Assembly: GCF_003076515.1 (NCBI RefSeq)
Contig: NZ_CP022390.1
Location: 1,860,001-1,924,000, forward strand
Reading direction: 5' to 3'
DNA: 64,000 nt
Origin: Alcaligenes aquatilis
Lineage (GTDB): Bacteria > Pseudomonadota > Gammaproteobacteria > Burkholderiales > Burkholderiaceae_B
How positions within the stretch are numbered: the first letter of the stretch is position 1; each line of letters begins with the position of its first letter. Of the stretch, positions 9,412-19,729 are shown piece after piece. The translations under genes were made by a program, and so were the position numbers. The notes below the pieces were generated by a model, which ran no database searches, had not been told where the DNA came from, and worked only from the letters and a program-made list of their open reading frames with translations.

Positions 9412-9900
9412 TTAATCACTACTGTTTGTTTTGATGCGTTCTTTCATGTACTCAGGAATGGGATGCTTGAAGCTGTTCAAGTAACGCTCCCACACCAGAT
9501 TGGCTGCGGCTCCGTGCACGGGCAAGGCCTTGCCTTCCCGGTCCGGGTCGGCCTGCATGCTAAGTAGGCTGCGGGTATCAGGGCCCACCTCGATGCGTGG
9601 TGGGATATGGCGACGCTCGTTCTGCACATGCACAGGCAGGCCTTCCACTTCAGGCCAAGGATGTACTTCCTCATCACTCAAGCGGTACTTCTCGTAAGGC
9701 TGACGTTCAGCGGGCACTGTTTCCGCCACCGGAGCGGCCGGTGTATGCACACCCTGATTGCTGGCTGCTGCCGGGCTGGTGCTGACCGGGTAGGTGCTGG
9801 TGCCTGAAACCATGGTTCCAGTCAGCGGAGCTTGTGTCTGCGCCCAGGCACTACTGGCCATCAACAAGGTGCAGCAGGCCAAAATGCGGGATCGGTTCAT
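9412..9900 (-). CDS. DUF3613 domain exported protein of the tad locus
   Basis: Exported protein of 162 residues with signal peptide ending near ASSAWAQ. The mature part has a Pro/Ala/Val-rich linker, and the C-terminal ~60 residues carry the family pattern: PDTRSLLSMQADPDREGKAL followed by VWERYLNSFKHPIPEYM. DUF3613 proteins are commonly found in tad clusters of Burkholderiales between the TPR lipoprotein and tadG, exactly as here. AAGGAT precedes the start. Function is unknown; a role in pilus assembly is inferred from position. Confidence 0.8.
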   Translation of the reverse strand: MNRSRILACCTLLMASSAWAQTQAPLTGTMVSGTSTYPVSTSPAAASNQGVHTPAAPVAETVPAERQPYEKYRLSDEEVHPWPEVEGLPVHVQNERRHIPPRIEVGPDTRSLLSMQADPDREGKALPVHGAAANLVWERYLNSFKHPIPEYMKERIKTNSSD

Positions 9901-9925
9901 TGCGATATCCTTGAAAAAACGGCAA

Positions 9926-10924
9926 TCAATTCATTGACGAGGACACAGGGCCCAGGCTCTCGAGCAAGGGTCGGTTCAAGCCCGCTTGCGTGGAGGAAAC
10001 CACAACAGAGGCGGGACGAGCCACAACCTGACGCTGAGGCTGAGCGGATCGATTCAAGACCACTTGATCCGCTGCCACCGAGGGGGCTGAGCTCAATGCC
10101 ACCGCCTGAGCTCTGGCCTGCTCATCCTTTGCAGCCGCTGCCATGCGCAGCTCTTGGTGTTTCTGCATTTGCTGACGCGCATGCAATTGCTCTAGTTCCT
10201 GCCCAATTTGCTCGGCCATCTGCACAATGGCTTGCTGGGTTGCCGGGTCCATACCCGCCTGCTGCATCACAAAATCTGCCCGCTGCGTCTCCTGGCTAAC
10301 CAGCAGATACAAGGCCATATTGCTCAAGATCTTGGGATTGTCCGGGGCCAGTTCTGCGGCCTTGCCCAAGGCCAGACGTGCTTCCTGGGGGCGGCCGGAA
10401 CGCAAGTAGGCATAGGCCAGATCGCTTTGGACAATCGCGTTCGTAGGGTCTTGCTGAGCGGCCTGTTTCAGAAAATGGGCGGCCTGATCAAAGTGCTCTT
10501 GCGAACCAGCGATCAAACCCAAGCCTTGATAGGCCCTCCCGGCCACTGGCGTATTCAACAGAGCCTTAAACGTATGCGCGGCTTGTTCCAACTGCCCGGT
10601 TTGACGCTGCGCCTCGGCCCGCAACACCATGACCTCTGGATCGGTGCCGTATTCTTTTTCCATGGCCTCGGCATAGGCCAGGGACGCAAAGTAACGTCCC
10701 TGCTTCTGCGTCTCTTGCAGCATGCGTACCGCCATCTGCTTGTCGGTGGGCTTGCGCTTTTCCCAGTGCTCAATCTCTTTGCTCTGCAAAAAGGCTTCCT
10801 GCTCCTGTTGCTGACGCACCAGCTCGTAAGCCGAATCCGTGGTGGAGCACGCCACCAGCAAGGTACTGCCCAAACCCAGTGCAGCCCAGCGCATTACGGG
10901 ACGAATCCATGTCGACGTTTTCAT
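9926..10924 (-). CDS. tadD: TadD-like TPR lipoprotein of the Flp pilus
   Basis: Outer-membrane lipoprotein of about 332 residues, probably a pilotin or assembly factor for the Tad secretin. The lipobox LLVAC is in the first 30 residues. Tetratricopeptide repeats fill residues ~60-210, with units such as YAEAMEKEYGTDPEVMVLRAEA and DPTNAIVQSDLAYAYLRSG read from the sequence. A Gln/Ala-rich C-terminus follows. GGAGG sits 9 bases before the ATG at 10924; the first in-frame ATG at 10933 abuts the same GGAGG with no spacing, so 10924 is preferred. It follows tadC directly in the operon. Confidence 0.88.
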   Translation of the reverse strand: MKTSTWIRPVMRWAALGLGSTLLVACSTTDSAYELVRQQQEQEAFLQSKEIEHWEKRKPTDKQMAVRMLQETQKQGRYFASLAYAEAMEKEYGTDPEVMVLRAEAQRQTGQLEQAAHTFKALLNTPVAGRAYQGLGLIAGSQEHFDQAAHFLKQAAQQDPTNAIVQSDLAYAYLRSGRPQEARLALGKAAELAPDNPKILSNMALYLLVSQETQRADFVMQQAGMDPATQQAIVQMAEQIGQELEQLHARQQMQKHQELRMAAAAKDEQARAQAVALSSAPSVAADQVVLNRSAQPQRQVVARPASVVVSSTQAGLNRPLLESLGPVSSSMN

Positions 10925-10929
10925 TAAAA

Positions 10930-11910
10930 TCATCCTCCGGCCACTTGGCTCAAGCCACGGAACAAGGCCAGAAAACCCGACCCTGCAGTAATAATCAACA
11001 AGGCAGGCAACAAAGTCAGCACCATGACGCCCGTCATCTTCACCGTCAATTTGCCCACTTTGGCCTTCAGCTCCAGACGACGCTGCTCGCGCAAGCGCAC
11101 ACCGAAGCGGTGCAAGGGTTCTTGCATGGCACCGCCGTGCTGATCCACCTGCACAATCAGGCGGCAGATCACGGCCAGATCCTCGTTGGTAAAGCCGCTG
11201 GCAATCCGCTCCAAAGACTGCTCACGAGTACGGCCACGGGCGTATTGCTCAACCGCAATGGTCAGCTCGGAACCCATAACGGGAATCACGTCATGAAATT
11301 CACGCTCGATGGTGTGCAAGGTCTGGTCCATGGACAGGCCCACGCCTTGCAACAAACGCAGCAAGTCCACAAACAAAGGCAGCTCGGCAGCGATACGCAA
11401 ACGACGCTGCGAGACGCGGCGTACCAGCCACCATTTGGGTAACATCCAGCCCAGGGCAAAACCAATGAACACGGACACAAACGGCACATACTCATTTAGC
11501 CTGCGCGTCATGGGCAGCAAGCTGAACAAGATGATCAGGAAAATGCTCAGGCCCACTCGACTCAAGACGAAATACTGCCGCGCCACATCAATATGCTTGA
11601 AGCCAGCATTCATGACGAGCACGCGATCTTCTTCACTAAGCAGGCTGGATCCGAAGCGCCCTTTAAGCCAACGCTCCCCCAAACTGCCTGCCTGCATCTT
11701 GATCTGTTCCACCGTTTGACGAGACTGGCTAGGCGCCTGCGACGTATGCGCTGCACCTTTCAGGCGTTCATCAACGACCTGGCTTAAACGCGTGGCTTGC
11801 TGACGCTGCTGCCAATGGTGGTGAAACCACAAAGCAAACAGAATCAAGCCTGCCAATGCGCAAGCCACGGCTCCCCAGACCAGAACGGTTTGTGCTTCCA
11901 AGGCCATCAT
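10930..11910 (-). CDS. tadC: TadC, type II/IV secretion F-family inner-membrane protein
   Basis: Polytopic inner-membrane platform protein of 326 residues that partners TadB to transfer pilin into the growing Flp fibre. It has an N-terminal membrane segment (ALAGLILFALWFHHHW), a central pair of hydrophobic segments around residues 125-165 and a C-terminal pair ending LLPALLIITAGSGFLALF. The T2SSF domain is seen in LPLFVDLLRLLQGVGLSMDQTLH. AGGAGCAAGAC precedes the start. It follows tadB by 9 bp. Confidence 0.92.
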   Translation of the reverse strand: MMALEAQTVLVWGAVACALAGLILFALWFHHHWQQRQQATRLSQVVDERLKGAAHTSQAPSQSRQTVEQIKMQAGSLGERWLKGRFGSSLLSEEDRVLVMNAGFKHIDVARQYFVLSRVGLSIFLIILFSLLPMTRRLNEYVPFVSVFIGFALGWMLPKWWLVRRVSQRRLRIAAELPLFVDLLRLLQGVGLSMDQTLHTIEREFHDVIPVMGSELTIAVEQYARGRTREQSLERIASGFTNEDLAVICRLIVQVDQHGGAMQEPLHRFGVRLREQRRLELKAKVGKLTVKMTGVMVLTLLPALLIITAGSGFLALFRGLSQVAGG

Positions 11911-11919
11911 GTCTTGCTC

Positions 11920-12843
11920 CTAGACATTGCGTGCCATCCAATACAGCCAATAACAACCCACACACTGCAGGACTGCTGCGAACAACAGCATGCGAAAACC
12001 CACCGGGTCATTCCACATCGTCAGGAACAGCTCGTTATTGAAAATCAGAATGTAGACCCCGATCAGGATCGGCAATAAAGCCAAAATCCAGGCGGACAGG
12101 CGTACTTCAGCCGACAAGGCGACCAGCTCACTGCGCGCATTTTCCCGGTCACGCATGAAACCCGCCATACGTTCCATGGTCTGGTCACTACGGCCACCAA
12201 AACGCATCGCTACGCTGATAACGGCAGCCACCAAAAACAGCTCATGCAAGCCGTGTTGGCGCGACACCGCACGCAAGGCCACATCCAGATCCTGACCAGA
12301 CCGATGCAGGGAGTTGGCATCCTGCAACACCTGGCCCAAAGGTTGCGGCGTGTTGTCAGCCGCACTTAAAAAGGCCGCGCCCATACTGTTACCGATGGTG
12401 ATCAAGCGAACCATCAGATCCAGAAAGTCCGGAATCTGCGAAACGATTTTGCGGTGACGCTTATCGCTGCGAAACCACAAAAAGGTATAGGCTCCCAGCA
12501 CCGTCGCAAGCAGCATGGCGCCCCCCGCCACAGGGCCAACCAGCACCAGCAAGACAGCAGGCGGCACCACGATGCACAGCAAAAGGGTCAGATAAAAACG
12601 CTGCGAGGGCCGAATCCCGGTGCGCAGCATGAACTCACGCCACCCTTTCGGTGCGCCCAACCAGGCATCCTGGGTGCCGGGCTGTACCCGTACGCTGCTC
12701 TGTACCGCCGGGCGCAAAGCCAACTGCTGCTCCAGAACGTGGGCTGAACGCTGTGCCTGCTGGTGCTGGGCACCTTTGGCCCAAAGCAGCAACGCCCCCA
12801 GCATTAAAATCACAGCCGCCAAAGCGATATACAACGCCATCAT
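11920..12843 (-). CDS. tadB: TadB, type II/IV secretion F-family inner-membrane protein
   Basis: Inner-membrane platform protein of 307 residues for Flp pilus assembly. There is one N-terminal membrane segment, a pair near residues 85-125 and two at the C-terminus. The conserved F-domain helices are visible in IPDFLDLMVRLITIGNSMGAAF and RFGGRSDQTMERMAGFMRDR. The start codon directly follows the tadA stop (TAA then ATG), with GGAGACGC inside the end of tadA as ribosome site, so the two are translationally coupled. Confidence 0.92.
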   Translation of the reverse strand: MMALYIALAAVILMLGALLLWAKGAQHQQAQRSAHVLEQQLALRPAVQSSVRVQPGTQDAWLGAPKGWREFMLRTGIRPSQRFYLTLLLCIVVPPAVLLVLVGPVAGGAMLLATVLGAYTFLWFRSDKRHRKIVSQIPDFLDLMVRLITIGNSMGAAFLSAADNTPQPLGQVLQDANSLHRSGQDLDVALRAVSRQHGLHELFLVAAVISVAMRFGGRSDQTMERMAGFMRDRENARSELVALSAEVRLSAWILALLPILIGVYILIFNNELFLTMWNDPVGFRMLLFAAVLQCVGCYWLYWMARNV

Positions 12844-14178
<1,335 letters not shown>

Positions 14179-14205
14179 GCTTTACTTTTCCATGCTTGGG
14201 CCTGT

Positions 14206-15483
14206 TCAGCCCCCGAACCTGAATTTCAACCGTCCCAAAACCGAACTGACCTTGTTTTGTGACAGCCCCTGCCTGCGTCCCGTCAGCCCCGATGCCAGAC
14301 TTTGCAAGGCACGGGTATACGGGTCCTTCTCATCCACTTGCACCAAAATCTTGCCCAGCCCGGCGCTGCGCATATGCCCAAGACGCCGATCCGGTAGAAC
14401 GGCTGCCAGTTCCAGGCCAAAGCGCTCTGCAATGGCTTGCCCCGAAAAGCCGTAAGCCGGATCAAACTGATTGACCACCAGACGCACATTGGCCAGCGCA
14501 TCGAACTGCGCACGCACAGCCATGAATTCCGCCAGGGATACCAGCGCTCCCATACTTTGGTCGGTTACCACCAGCACCTCGTCCACCAGCGACTCCAGTT
14601 CCACCAGAAAACGCGGATTAGGAAAGCCACCGGCATCAATGACCAGACAGCCCATGCGTTCACGCAAATAACTGCACAGGCCCAGCGAATCCTCCAGACT
14701 GATCTGATTCAAGGTGTTCACATCGGCGGGCAAAGACAGCAGGTTCAAACCGCTACTGTGCTGCGCCAGCGCCGAGTGCAGCATGGTGTCGTCCATGCGA
14801 TGACGCTGCGAGGCGGCCTGAATAAAGTCAAAATCCGACCCCAAGCCCATGTACAACGCACAGTCTCCGGTAGGCGCTCCCAGATCCAGCAAACCCACCC
14901 GCTCGGTCAGCGGCACCAGCTCAATCGGTAAAGGCTTGGCCGAAGACACACCGCGAACTTCCTTGCCCACGCGATTCATCTCTTGCTGCAAGAGCCAGGC
15001 CAGACTGCTGGCGGCGGTGCTGCAACCGACGCCAATACGCGCGCCCATCAACAAGACACTGCGAAAAGGCTTGTCCAGCAAAGGGCTATGCTGGGCCTGC
15101 CCCAGTTTTTCTATCAGCACCTGCAACTGATGATGCAGGTCTTCAGTCGTATCCAGGTTCAGGAACTCATTGGCACCCGCACGCAAGGCATTCACAGGCC
15201 CCTGCGGCACCGAGGCCCGTCCCACCGCCACACGCTGCACACTGGCATCGAGTCGGGCCAGGCCGCGCACCAAAGTCATGACCGGTCCGTTTTCATCCCC
15301 ATGCTGTCCATGCACAAAGTCAAAAAACACCAAAGGTTCTGCTTGCTTGGCCAACTCCCGGCGCAAACTCTCGGTCGTGGGCTCAATCGCCCTTACCGTC
15401 AGCAAGCCGGCGGCTGCCGTATTGATCATCACAGCCAGCTCGGGGTGCTCTGTACACAAGAGATATTCCCGATATCGTTGCAC
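14206..15483 (-). CDS. tadZ: TadZ/CpaE-like pilus localisation ATPase
   Basis: MinD/ParA-like protein of 425 residues that places the Tad machine at the pole in other species. The first ~130 residues form a receiver-like domain without clear phosphorylation residues. The P-loop reads GARIGVGCST near residue 155, a divergent version of the deviant Walker A in which the expected lysines are replaced by Arg and Cys. A later LVIDAGGFPNP corresponds to Walker A-prime/B. The start is GTG at 15483, supported by GGAGTGGTGAC upstream. It sits between the secretin and tadA genes. Confidence 0.88.
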   Translation of the reverse strand: MQRYREYLLCTEHPELAVMINTAAAGLLTVRAIEPTTESLRRELAKQAEPLVFFDFVHGQHGDENGPVMTLVRGLARLDASVQRVAVGRASVPQGPVNALRAGANEFLNLDTTEDLHHQLQVLIEKLGQAQHSPLLDKPFRSVLLMGARIGVGCSTAASSLAWLLQQEMNRVGKEVRGVSSAKPLPIELVPLTERVGLLDLGAPTGDCALYMGLGSDFDFIQAASQRHRMDDTMLHSALAQHSSGLNLLSLPADVNTLNQISLEDSLGLCSYLRERMGCLVIDAGGFPNPRFLVELESLVDEVLVVTDQSMGALVSLAEFMAVRAQFDALANVRLVVNQFDPAYGFSGQAIAERFGLELAAVLPDRRLGHMRSAGLGKILVQVDEKDPYTRALQSLASGLTGRRQGLSQNKVSSVLGRLKFRFGG

Positions 15484-15500
15484 GTCACCACTCCACGCGC

Positions 15501-16835
15501 TTAGCGCGAAAACCCTGGCATCTGCTCGTAACCATGACGGCCCAGCAAGAAGTAGCCCCAGGCATTGGGTGCGTCATCCAGCTTTTCCTGACGACCACCC
15601 GGCAAGGCAATCGTGGCACCTTTCTGGATAGGTTTGATCAGACGGGGCGTGACGACAATGACCAGTTCCAGCTCTTTCTGGCTGTACTGCACGTTACGGA
15701 AAAAACTGCCAAGAATCGGCAGATCACCCAGGAAGGGGATCTTTTTGACGGCGGCTGCGGTTTGGCGCGACACCAGGCCACTGATGATGTAGCTCTGGCC
15801 ATCACCCAGCTCGATCGTGGTATCGGCACGGCGGGTGCGCAGGGAGGGCATCACGCCGCCACCGGGCATTTCCACCACACGTGAGTAATCCAGATCACTG
15901 GCTTCCGGGGCAACCTTCAAGGCAATACGTTCGGCAGACAGCACGGTTGGCGTCACCGTCAAACCAATCCCGAAAGGCTTGTATTCCACCGTGGTCGTTC
16001 CCAAACCGCCCGAGCTGGGGATAGGGATTTCGCCACCGGACAGAAAGCTGGCGCTATGGCCGGACATGGCGACCAAAGTCGGCTCGGCCAGCACACGGGC
16101 CAAGCCATTTTGTTCCAGCAGATTCAAGGCCGCACTAAAGTTGCGCGAGTTATACGCCAGACTCAAACCGCCGCTTAAAGCCTGAGGCAGCAAGTTCACC
16201 CCGCCCGACCAGGGTTTACCGCCAATGGCATTGGCACTCAGGCCGATGTCCTTCATCACTTCACGGGAAACCTCCACCACTTTGACTTCTACCTGCACCA
16301 TGCCACTGGTGCTGACCTCGGACAGGTCCAGCACATCCGCATCCGGGCCGGAGCCAGAACGTGCTGCGGCCATGGCATTTTGATGATCCAGCAAAGACGG
16401 ACTACTCCCCGTAATCAAGGACTGCTGCCCGGCACTGGAGATCTGTGCCGACAGAGGGCTGCCCGATTGCGCCAGTTGCTGCTGCACCTGGCTGGTCACT
16501 TCAATAGTCCAGCGATCCGGGTTGGTGCGACCCGGCATCCAGACACGCAAATCCGCTGTGCCTGCGCGCTTGCCAATCAGCAGAACCTCGCCCCGCTGTC
16601 CGGCCGACGCAGACAGGATCTGCACATCCGCCACACTTTCATCGCTGATCGCCACACGCTGCGGCACTTGCGACAAGCGCAAAACATCCTGATCGTTAGC
16701 GACCAGGCGAATCACCTTCTGGCTGGCGCTGGTCTGCGTCGTTTGTGCCATGGCTGGAATCGGTGCCAGACCCAACAAGCAGAGCGCGTACCAGCACCCC
16801 AAACCCAGACCCGCTTTTTTGATTTTCTGTCTCAT
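15501..16835 (-). CDS. rcpA: RcpA/CpaC secretin of the Flp pilus
   Basis: Outer-membrane channel of about 444 residues. A signal peptide covers the N-terminus (GCWYALCLLGLAPIPAMAQ). A pilus-specific N-domain follows (LRLSQVPQRVAISDESVADV), then a BON-like part, and the secretin domain with IPFLGDLPILGSFFR, the classic C-terminal secretin signature. The ATG at 16835 is preferred over an upstream TTG because it starts directly before the signal peptide. Neighbours are cpaB upstream and tadZ downstream. Confidence 0.92.
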   Translation of the reverse strand: MRQKIKKAGLGLGCWYALCLLGLAPIPAMAQTTQTSASQKVIRLVANDQDVLRLSQVPQRVAISDESVADVQILSASAGQRGEVLLIGKRAGTADLRVWMPGRTNPDRWTIEVTSQVQQQLAQSGSPLSAQISSAGQQSLITGSSPSLLDHQNAMAAARSGSGPDADVLDLSEVSTSGMVQVEVKVVEVSREVMKDIGLSANAIGGKPWSGGVNLLPQALSGGLSLAYNSRNFSAALNLLEQNGLARVLAEPTLVAMSGHSASFLSGGEIPIPSSGGLGTTTVEYKPFGIGLTVTPTVLSAERIALKVAPEASDLDYSRVVEMPGGGVMPSLRTRRADTTIELGDGQSYIISGLVSRQTAAAVKKIPFLGDLPILGSFFRNVQYSQKELELVIVVTPRLIKPIQKGATIALPGGRQEKLDDAPNAWGYFLLGRHGYEQMPGFSR

Positions 16836-16919
16836 GTGTTTAATCCATGCTGCCTTGCGTCGCTTCCCGTCAGCCCCCACAGCTTGGCTGACCCGTCCCC
16901 ACAACAAGATGTGTATTGC

Positions 16920-17873
16920 TTAATACTGAATGACCTCTAAACGGCCCCCGCGGATGACTTCCGTGCGGCGCGGCGGCGCCGCATACGGTTCACCATTGGC
17001 TTTGGCTCGTGCCTGAACCTGCTCTTTTTCAGTCTGGCTGATGGCAAACTCGCGCAAGCCCAAACCGGCCATCGCACGGTTTTCCGGCAATTTCAAGGCG
17101 TCGCGTTGATCCGCGTCCAGCCCCGCACGCGCTGGAATCAAGCCCGCAAATTCGGGGAATAAAGAAGCATCAGGCAGGTTTTCGTCCTGGGGCGCACGCA
17201 AGACCAATTGCAGGCCGCCGCTGCGGCTGGCCAGCAAAAGCTCATTGACCGACTCCACAGGGACCGCCAACATGGCATGGCGGGCTTGGGTCTCGGCACG
17301 ATTGTTGGTATTGGCTTGCACCGGATCCGGCCCGGACAGCGAGGCACCGCCGTAGGCCAGCACGCGCACACGCGGCATCAACAAACGGGCTTGCGTGTCG
17401 TTGACCTCGTTACCACTATTGAAGGTGATGAAAATATCAACCAGATCGCCCGGCTCCACCCTATGACTGGCGCCGGTAATGACATCAATGGGGATGGTAA
17501 CGGCACGCTCGCCATCCTCCAGATAACTGGCCAGGCTTTTGGCGATGAAACTACTGAGCACCGGCTGGCCCTGGCCCAAATCAAAACGCAAGGTTTTGCC
17601 GGTCAAGGCCTCCAAGTTATTGAAAGACTGAGCGGGAGCGGCAGGCCACTGCGCCAGCTCCAGGGCATCGGCCTGCAAGGTTTCCCCGGCTTTCACATCT
17701 CGTTTGACCAGAACCACCGCCTGCAAGCTGGCCGCAGGCTCTGTGTTTTGCGTGCTGACTACTGGCTGGATGACCTCGGGTTTGGGCTTCATACCCAGGT
17801 ACAAGGCAAACGCAACCAGCACGGCTGCGATCAGCAATAAAAGGACTGCTGCCCCCTTCATAATGCCGCTCAT
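16920..17873 (-). CDS. cpaB: CpaB/RcpC Flp pilus assembly protein with SAF domain
   Basis: Protein of 317 residues with an N-terminal membrane anchor (AAVLLLLIAAVLVAFALYLGM) and a periplasmic SAF domain (~residues 50-115: VLVKRDVKAGETLQADAL). The RcpC/CpaB domain follows, with GERAVTIPIDVITGASHRV and VEPGDLVDIFITF. It is thought to modify or stabilise the secretin. Its ATG overlaps the upstream stop (TAATG), indicating coupled translation. Confidence 0.92.
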   Translation of the reverse strand: MSGIMKGAAVLLLLIAAVLVAFALYLGMKPKPEVIQPVVSTQNTEPAASLQAVVLVKRDVKAGETLQADALELAQWPAAPAQSFNNLEALTGKTLRFDLGQGQPVLSSFIAKSLASYLEDGERAVTIPIDVITGASHRVEPGDLVDIFITFNSGNEVNDTQARLLMPRVRVLAYGGASLSGPDPVQANTNNRAETQARHAMLAVPVESVNELLLASRSGGLQLVLRAPQDENLPDASLFPEFAGLIPARAGLDADQRDALKLPENRAMAGLGLREFAISQTEKEQVQARAKANGEPYAAPPRRTEVIRGGRLEVIQY

Positions 17874-18361
17874 TAATGTGGTCTCCGTAGTACGAGTAAT
17901 GTCTTGGCGCTTAAGCTGCGCAATGGATCTGCCTGATCTTCTTCAGGTCTGAGCAGATCCAGGGTTTGAGAAAGGATTCCGGGTTCAATATCCAGCGTCA
18001 GGGAAAGCTGGGCGCAGTCGTACTGCGGCTCCGAGGTACAGGCCTGGGACTGAACATCCGCACTAAGATCGCCAAACCAATGCAAAAACGCATCGCTCTT
18101 GGCTTGGCCCTTGCCATAATCTTTCGCCAGTACGTCATTCAAAAAGGGGGCAATTTCATCCACGGTTTTGACGTGCATCGTCACTTGCCGGGAAAGGTCA
18201 CCGACCAGATGGCTCATTTTCTGCTTGGCCAAAAACAAAGAGCTAAACGTGATGATGCCGCTGAAGATCAGCAGTAGAACCCCCACCATCAAGGCGAATT
18301 CGATAGCAGCAATGCCTTGCTGGTGCTGCGTGGCAGGCAAGGACTGGGCTAACCGAGTCAT
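17873..18361 (-). CDS. tadE: TadE-like minor pilin
   Basis: Pseudopilin-like protein of 162 residues. Near the N-terminus QQGIAAIEFALMVGVLLLIFSG matches the TadE/TadF pattern: a short charged leader, a glycine cleavage point and a long hydrophobic helix with Glu at position 5 after the processed residue. It is probably processed by the prepilin peptidase encoded at 18879. It overlaps the previous gene by 4 bp (ATGA) and cpaB by 1 bp. Confidence 0.88.
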   Translation of the reverse strand: MTRLAQSLPATQHQQGIAAIEFALMVGVLLLIFSGIITFSSLFLAKQKMSHLVGDLSRQVTMHVKTVDEIAPFLNDVLAKDYGKGQAKSDAFLHWFGDLSADVQSQACTSEPQYDCAQLSLTLDIEPGILSQTLDLLRPEEDQADPLRSLSAKTLLVLRRPH

Positions 18362-18897
18362 GGCGTGCCCCCCATTGCGCCCACTTCGCCAGCGACCAGC
18401 AAATTAATTTGCGCATTGCCCTTTAATTGTTCGGGCACCACCAAGGCAAACAAGGTATCGGGAGCGAAACGGGGAATCAGCGGGGCTTGAAGATAGTCGT
18501 ACACAATGCCAACACGCAGCTCTTCACTATGCAAATCCGTGGTGATGCGTACATGCTCACTGCCCACCCAACTGCTTAACCACTGCACCTGATCGGCAGC
18601 CACTGCCTTGGCGCGATCCGCGCGTGCCTGCAAACGATCCGGGTTAAGCATAGGGCCGCCCGGCCCAGCACCTGGCTCAATCAGGGCAGCACGGGCACCG
18701 GATTCGGCCGCAAAATTCAAAGACTGCTGGGCGGTCATGATCAAACCGAACGTCAGCAAGCCATACATAAAGAGAAACAGCAGGGGAAAAACCAATGCAA
18801 ACTCCAGCGCGTAGGCTCCTTGTTGATACTTTTTATCGACACCACGCCGTTTTGCGAATTGGCCCTCTCGTGGGGGCTTTATTGATTGTGAATCCAT
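18358..18897 (-). CDS. TadE-like minor pilin
   Basis: Second TadE/TadF-type pseudopilin, about 179 residues. The hydrophobic stem (YQQGAYALEFALVFPLLFLF) starts at residue ~27 with the conserved Glu. The start is either 18897 or an ATG at 18921; the former is chosen because a G-rich site (GGGGTGGGT) lies just upstream and the overlap with tadV is then only 19 bp. Transcribed in the tad operon between tadV and the other tadE-like gene. Confidence 0.85.
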   Translation of the reverse strand: MDSQSIKPPREGQFAKRRGVDKKYQQGAYALEFALVFPLLFLFMYGLLTFGLIMTAQQSLNFAAESGARAALIEPGAGPGGPMLNPDRLQARADRAKAVAADQVQWLSSWVGSEHVRITTDLHSEELRVGIVYDYLQAPLIPRFAPDTLFALVVPEQLKGNAQINLLVAGEVGAMGGTP

Positions 18898-19388
18898 ACC
18901 CACCCCATTGTTGCAAGGCATAACCAGGCCCCCAAAGGCACACTACGTGCCTTGACCCGGACGCCCGGCAAAGCAAATCCGTACTTACGTTCCAACGATG
19001 GAATCAGCACCAGTACCAAGGCATGCAAACCGGCCAATACCGTGCCAAACAACACCACCATGCCGGCTTCTTTCCACCCCAAGGCCAGGCCCAGCACCGC
19101 CATCAGCTTTACATCGGCTGCCCCCATCAAACGTAATAACCAGACTGGATAAAACACGATCAGGGCGGCTGCAAAACCGATCAAGGAGTCCCCCCAGCCC
19201 GCCACCCATCCCAAAGGAAGGCCATAAGACAGGCTGACAACAAGCTTATGCAGCAGAACCGCTAAACCATAAAAAACTAATAAGGCATTAGGGATTTTCC
19301 GTAATCTCAGATCGTTATAAATAATCTGAACGGAAAAGAAAAACAGAATAAAAACAAAAGAAAGATTAATTAAAACAGACATAAGCAT
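18879..19388 (-). CDS. tadV: TadV/CpaA prepilin peptidase
   Basis: Inner-membrane aspartyl protease of 169 residues that removes the leader of Flp and of the TadE-like proteins. The two catalytic aspartates are in IIYNDLRLRKIPN (~residue 26) and GAADVKLMA (~residue 92). Five or six hydrophobic segments are visible. The ATG at 19388 lies within the 3' arm of a large hairpin at 19385-19435; an in-frame ATG at 19382 is an alternative. No clear ribosome site is seen, which together with the hairpin suggests low or controlled translation. Confidence 0.92.
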   Translation of the reverse strand: MLMSVLINLSFVFILFFFSVQIIYNDLRLRKIPNALLVFYGLAVLLHKLVVSLSYGLPLGWVAGWGDSLIGFAAALIVFYPVWLLRLMGAADVKLMAVLGLALGWKEAGMVVLFGTVLAGLHALVLVLIPSLERKYGFALPGVRVKARSVPLGAWLCLATMGWVWIHNQ

Positions 19389-19435
19389 CAGCCATTCAAG
19401 CTAAAAGGCACAGCCATTCTTGAATTGGCTGATGC
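19385..19435 (-). promoter_or_regulatory. long stem-loop between flp and tadV covering the tadV start codon
   Basis: On the minus strand GCATCAGCCAATTCAAG (19435-19419) pairs with CTTGAATGGCTGATGC (19400-19385) with a single bulged base and an 18-base loop. It begins 17 bases after the flp stop and its 3' arm contains the tadV ATG. There is no T-run, so it is not a simple terminator. It could protect the flp mRNA 3' end and hide the tadV start, giving far more pilin than peptidase. Confidence 0.65.
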
Positions 19436-19451
19436 TCGAACAAAACTACAA

Positions 19452-19658
19452 TTAGGGCGTACCGCCTGTTCCAGGAGCTCCTGCGGAAGTACCACCCTTA
19501 ATAGCATCAGAGACCGCCTTAAACATAGCTTTAAGATCTGTTCCTACAGCGGTCAGCGTAGCAATAATCGCCACAGCGATCAGCCCCGCGATCAGGCCAT
19601 ATTCAATAGCCGTTGCACCGTCTTCATCGTTCCAGAATTGCTGAAGTTGAGTCTTCAT
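19452..19658 (-). CDS. flp: Flp-family type IVb pilin
   Basis: Major pilin subunit of about 68 residues. The leader MKTQLQQFWNDEDG is followed by ATAIEYGLIAGLIAVAIIA, with the Gly cleavage point and the Glu-Tyr pair at positions 5-6 of the mature protein that define Flp pilins. The C-terminus is short and Gly/Thr/Pro-rich. The ATG at 19658 is chosen over 19670 because it gives the normal leader length; GGGGACGG is just upstream. First gene of the tad locus. Confidence 0.96.
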   Translation of the reverse strand: MKTQLQQFWNDEDGATAIEYGLIAGLIAVAIIATLTAVGTDLKAMFKAVSDAIKGGTSAGAPGTGGTP

Positions 19659-19675
19659 GACCGTCCCCATTTAAA

Positions 19676-19703
19676 AAGAAAAAACCACCCTCAATGGCGA
19701 GGG
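19676..19703 (-). terminator. terminator-like hairpin in the flp leader
   Basis: On the minus strand CCCTC pairs with GAGGG over a 6-base loop and is followed by TGG and a T-rich run of about ten bases, 18 bases before the flp ATG. There is no upstream minus-strand gene to terminate, so this may be a leader attenuator. The 5-bp stem is short and the call is weak. Confidence 0.35.
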
Positions 19704-19729
19704 CTAGAGGCCCCTCGGGGCACAACACT

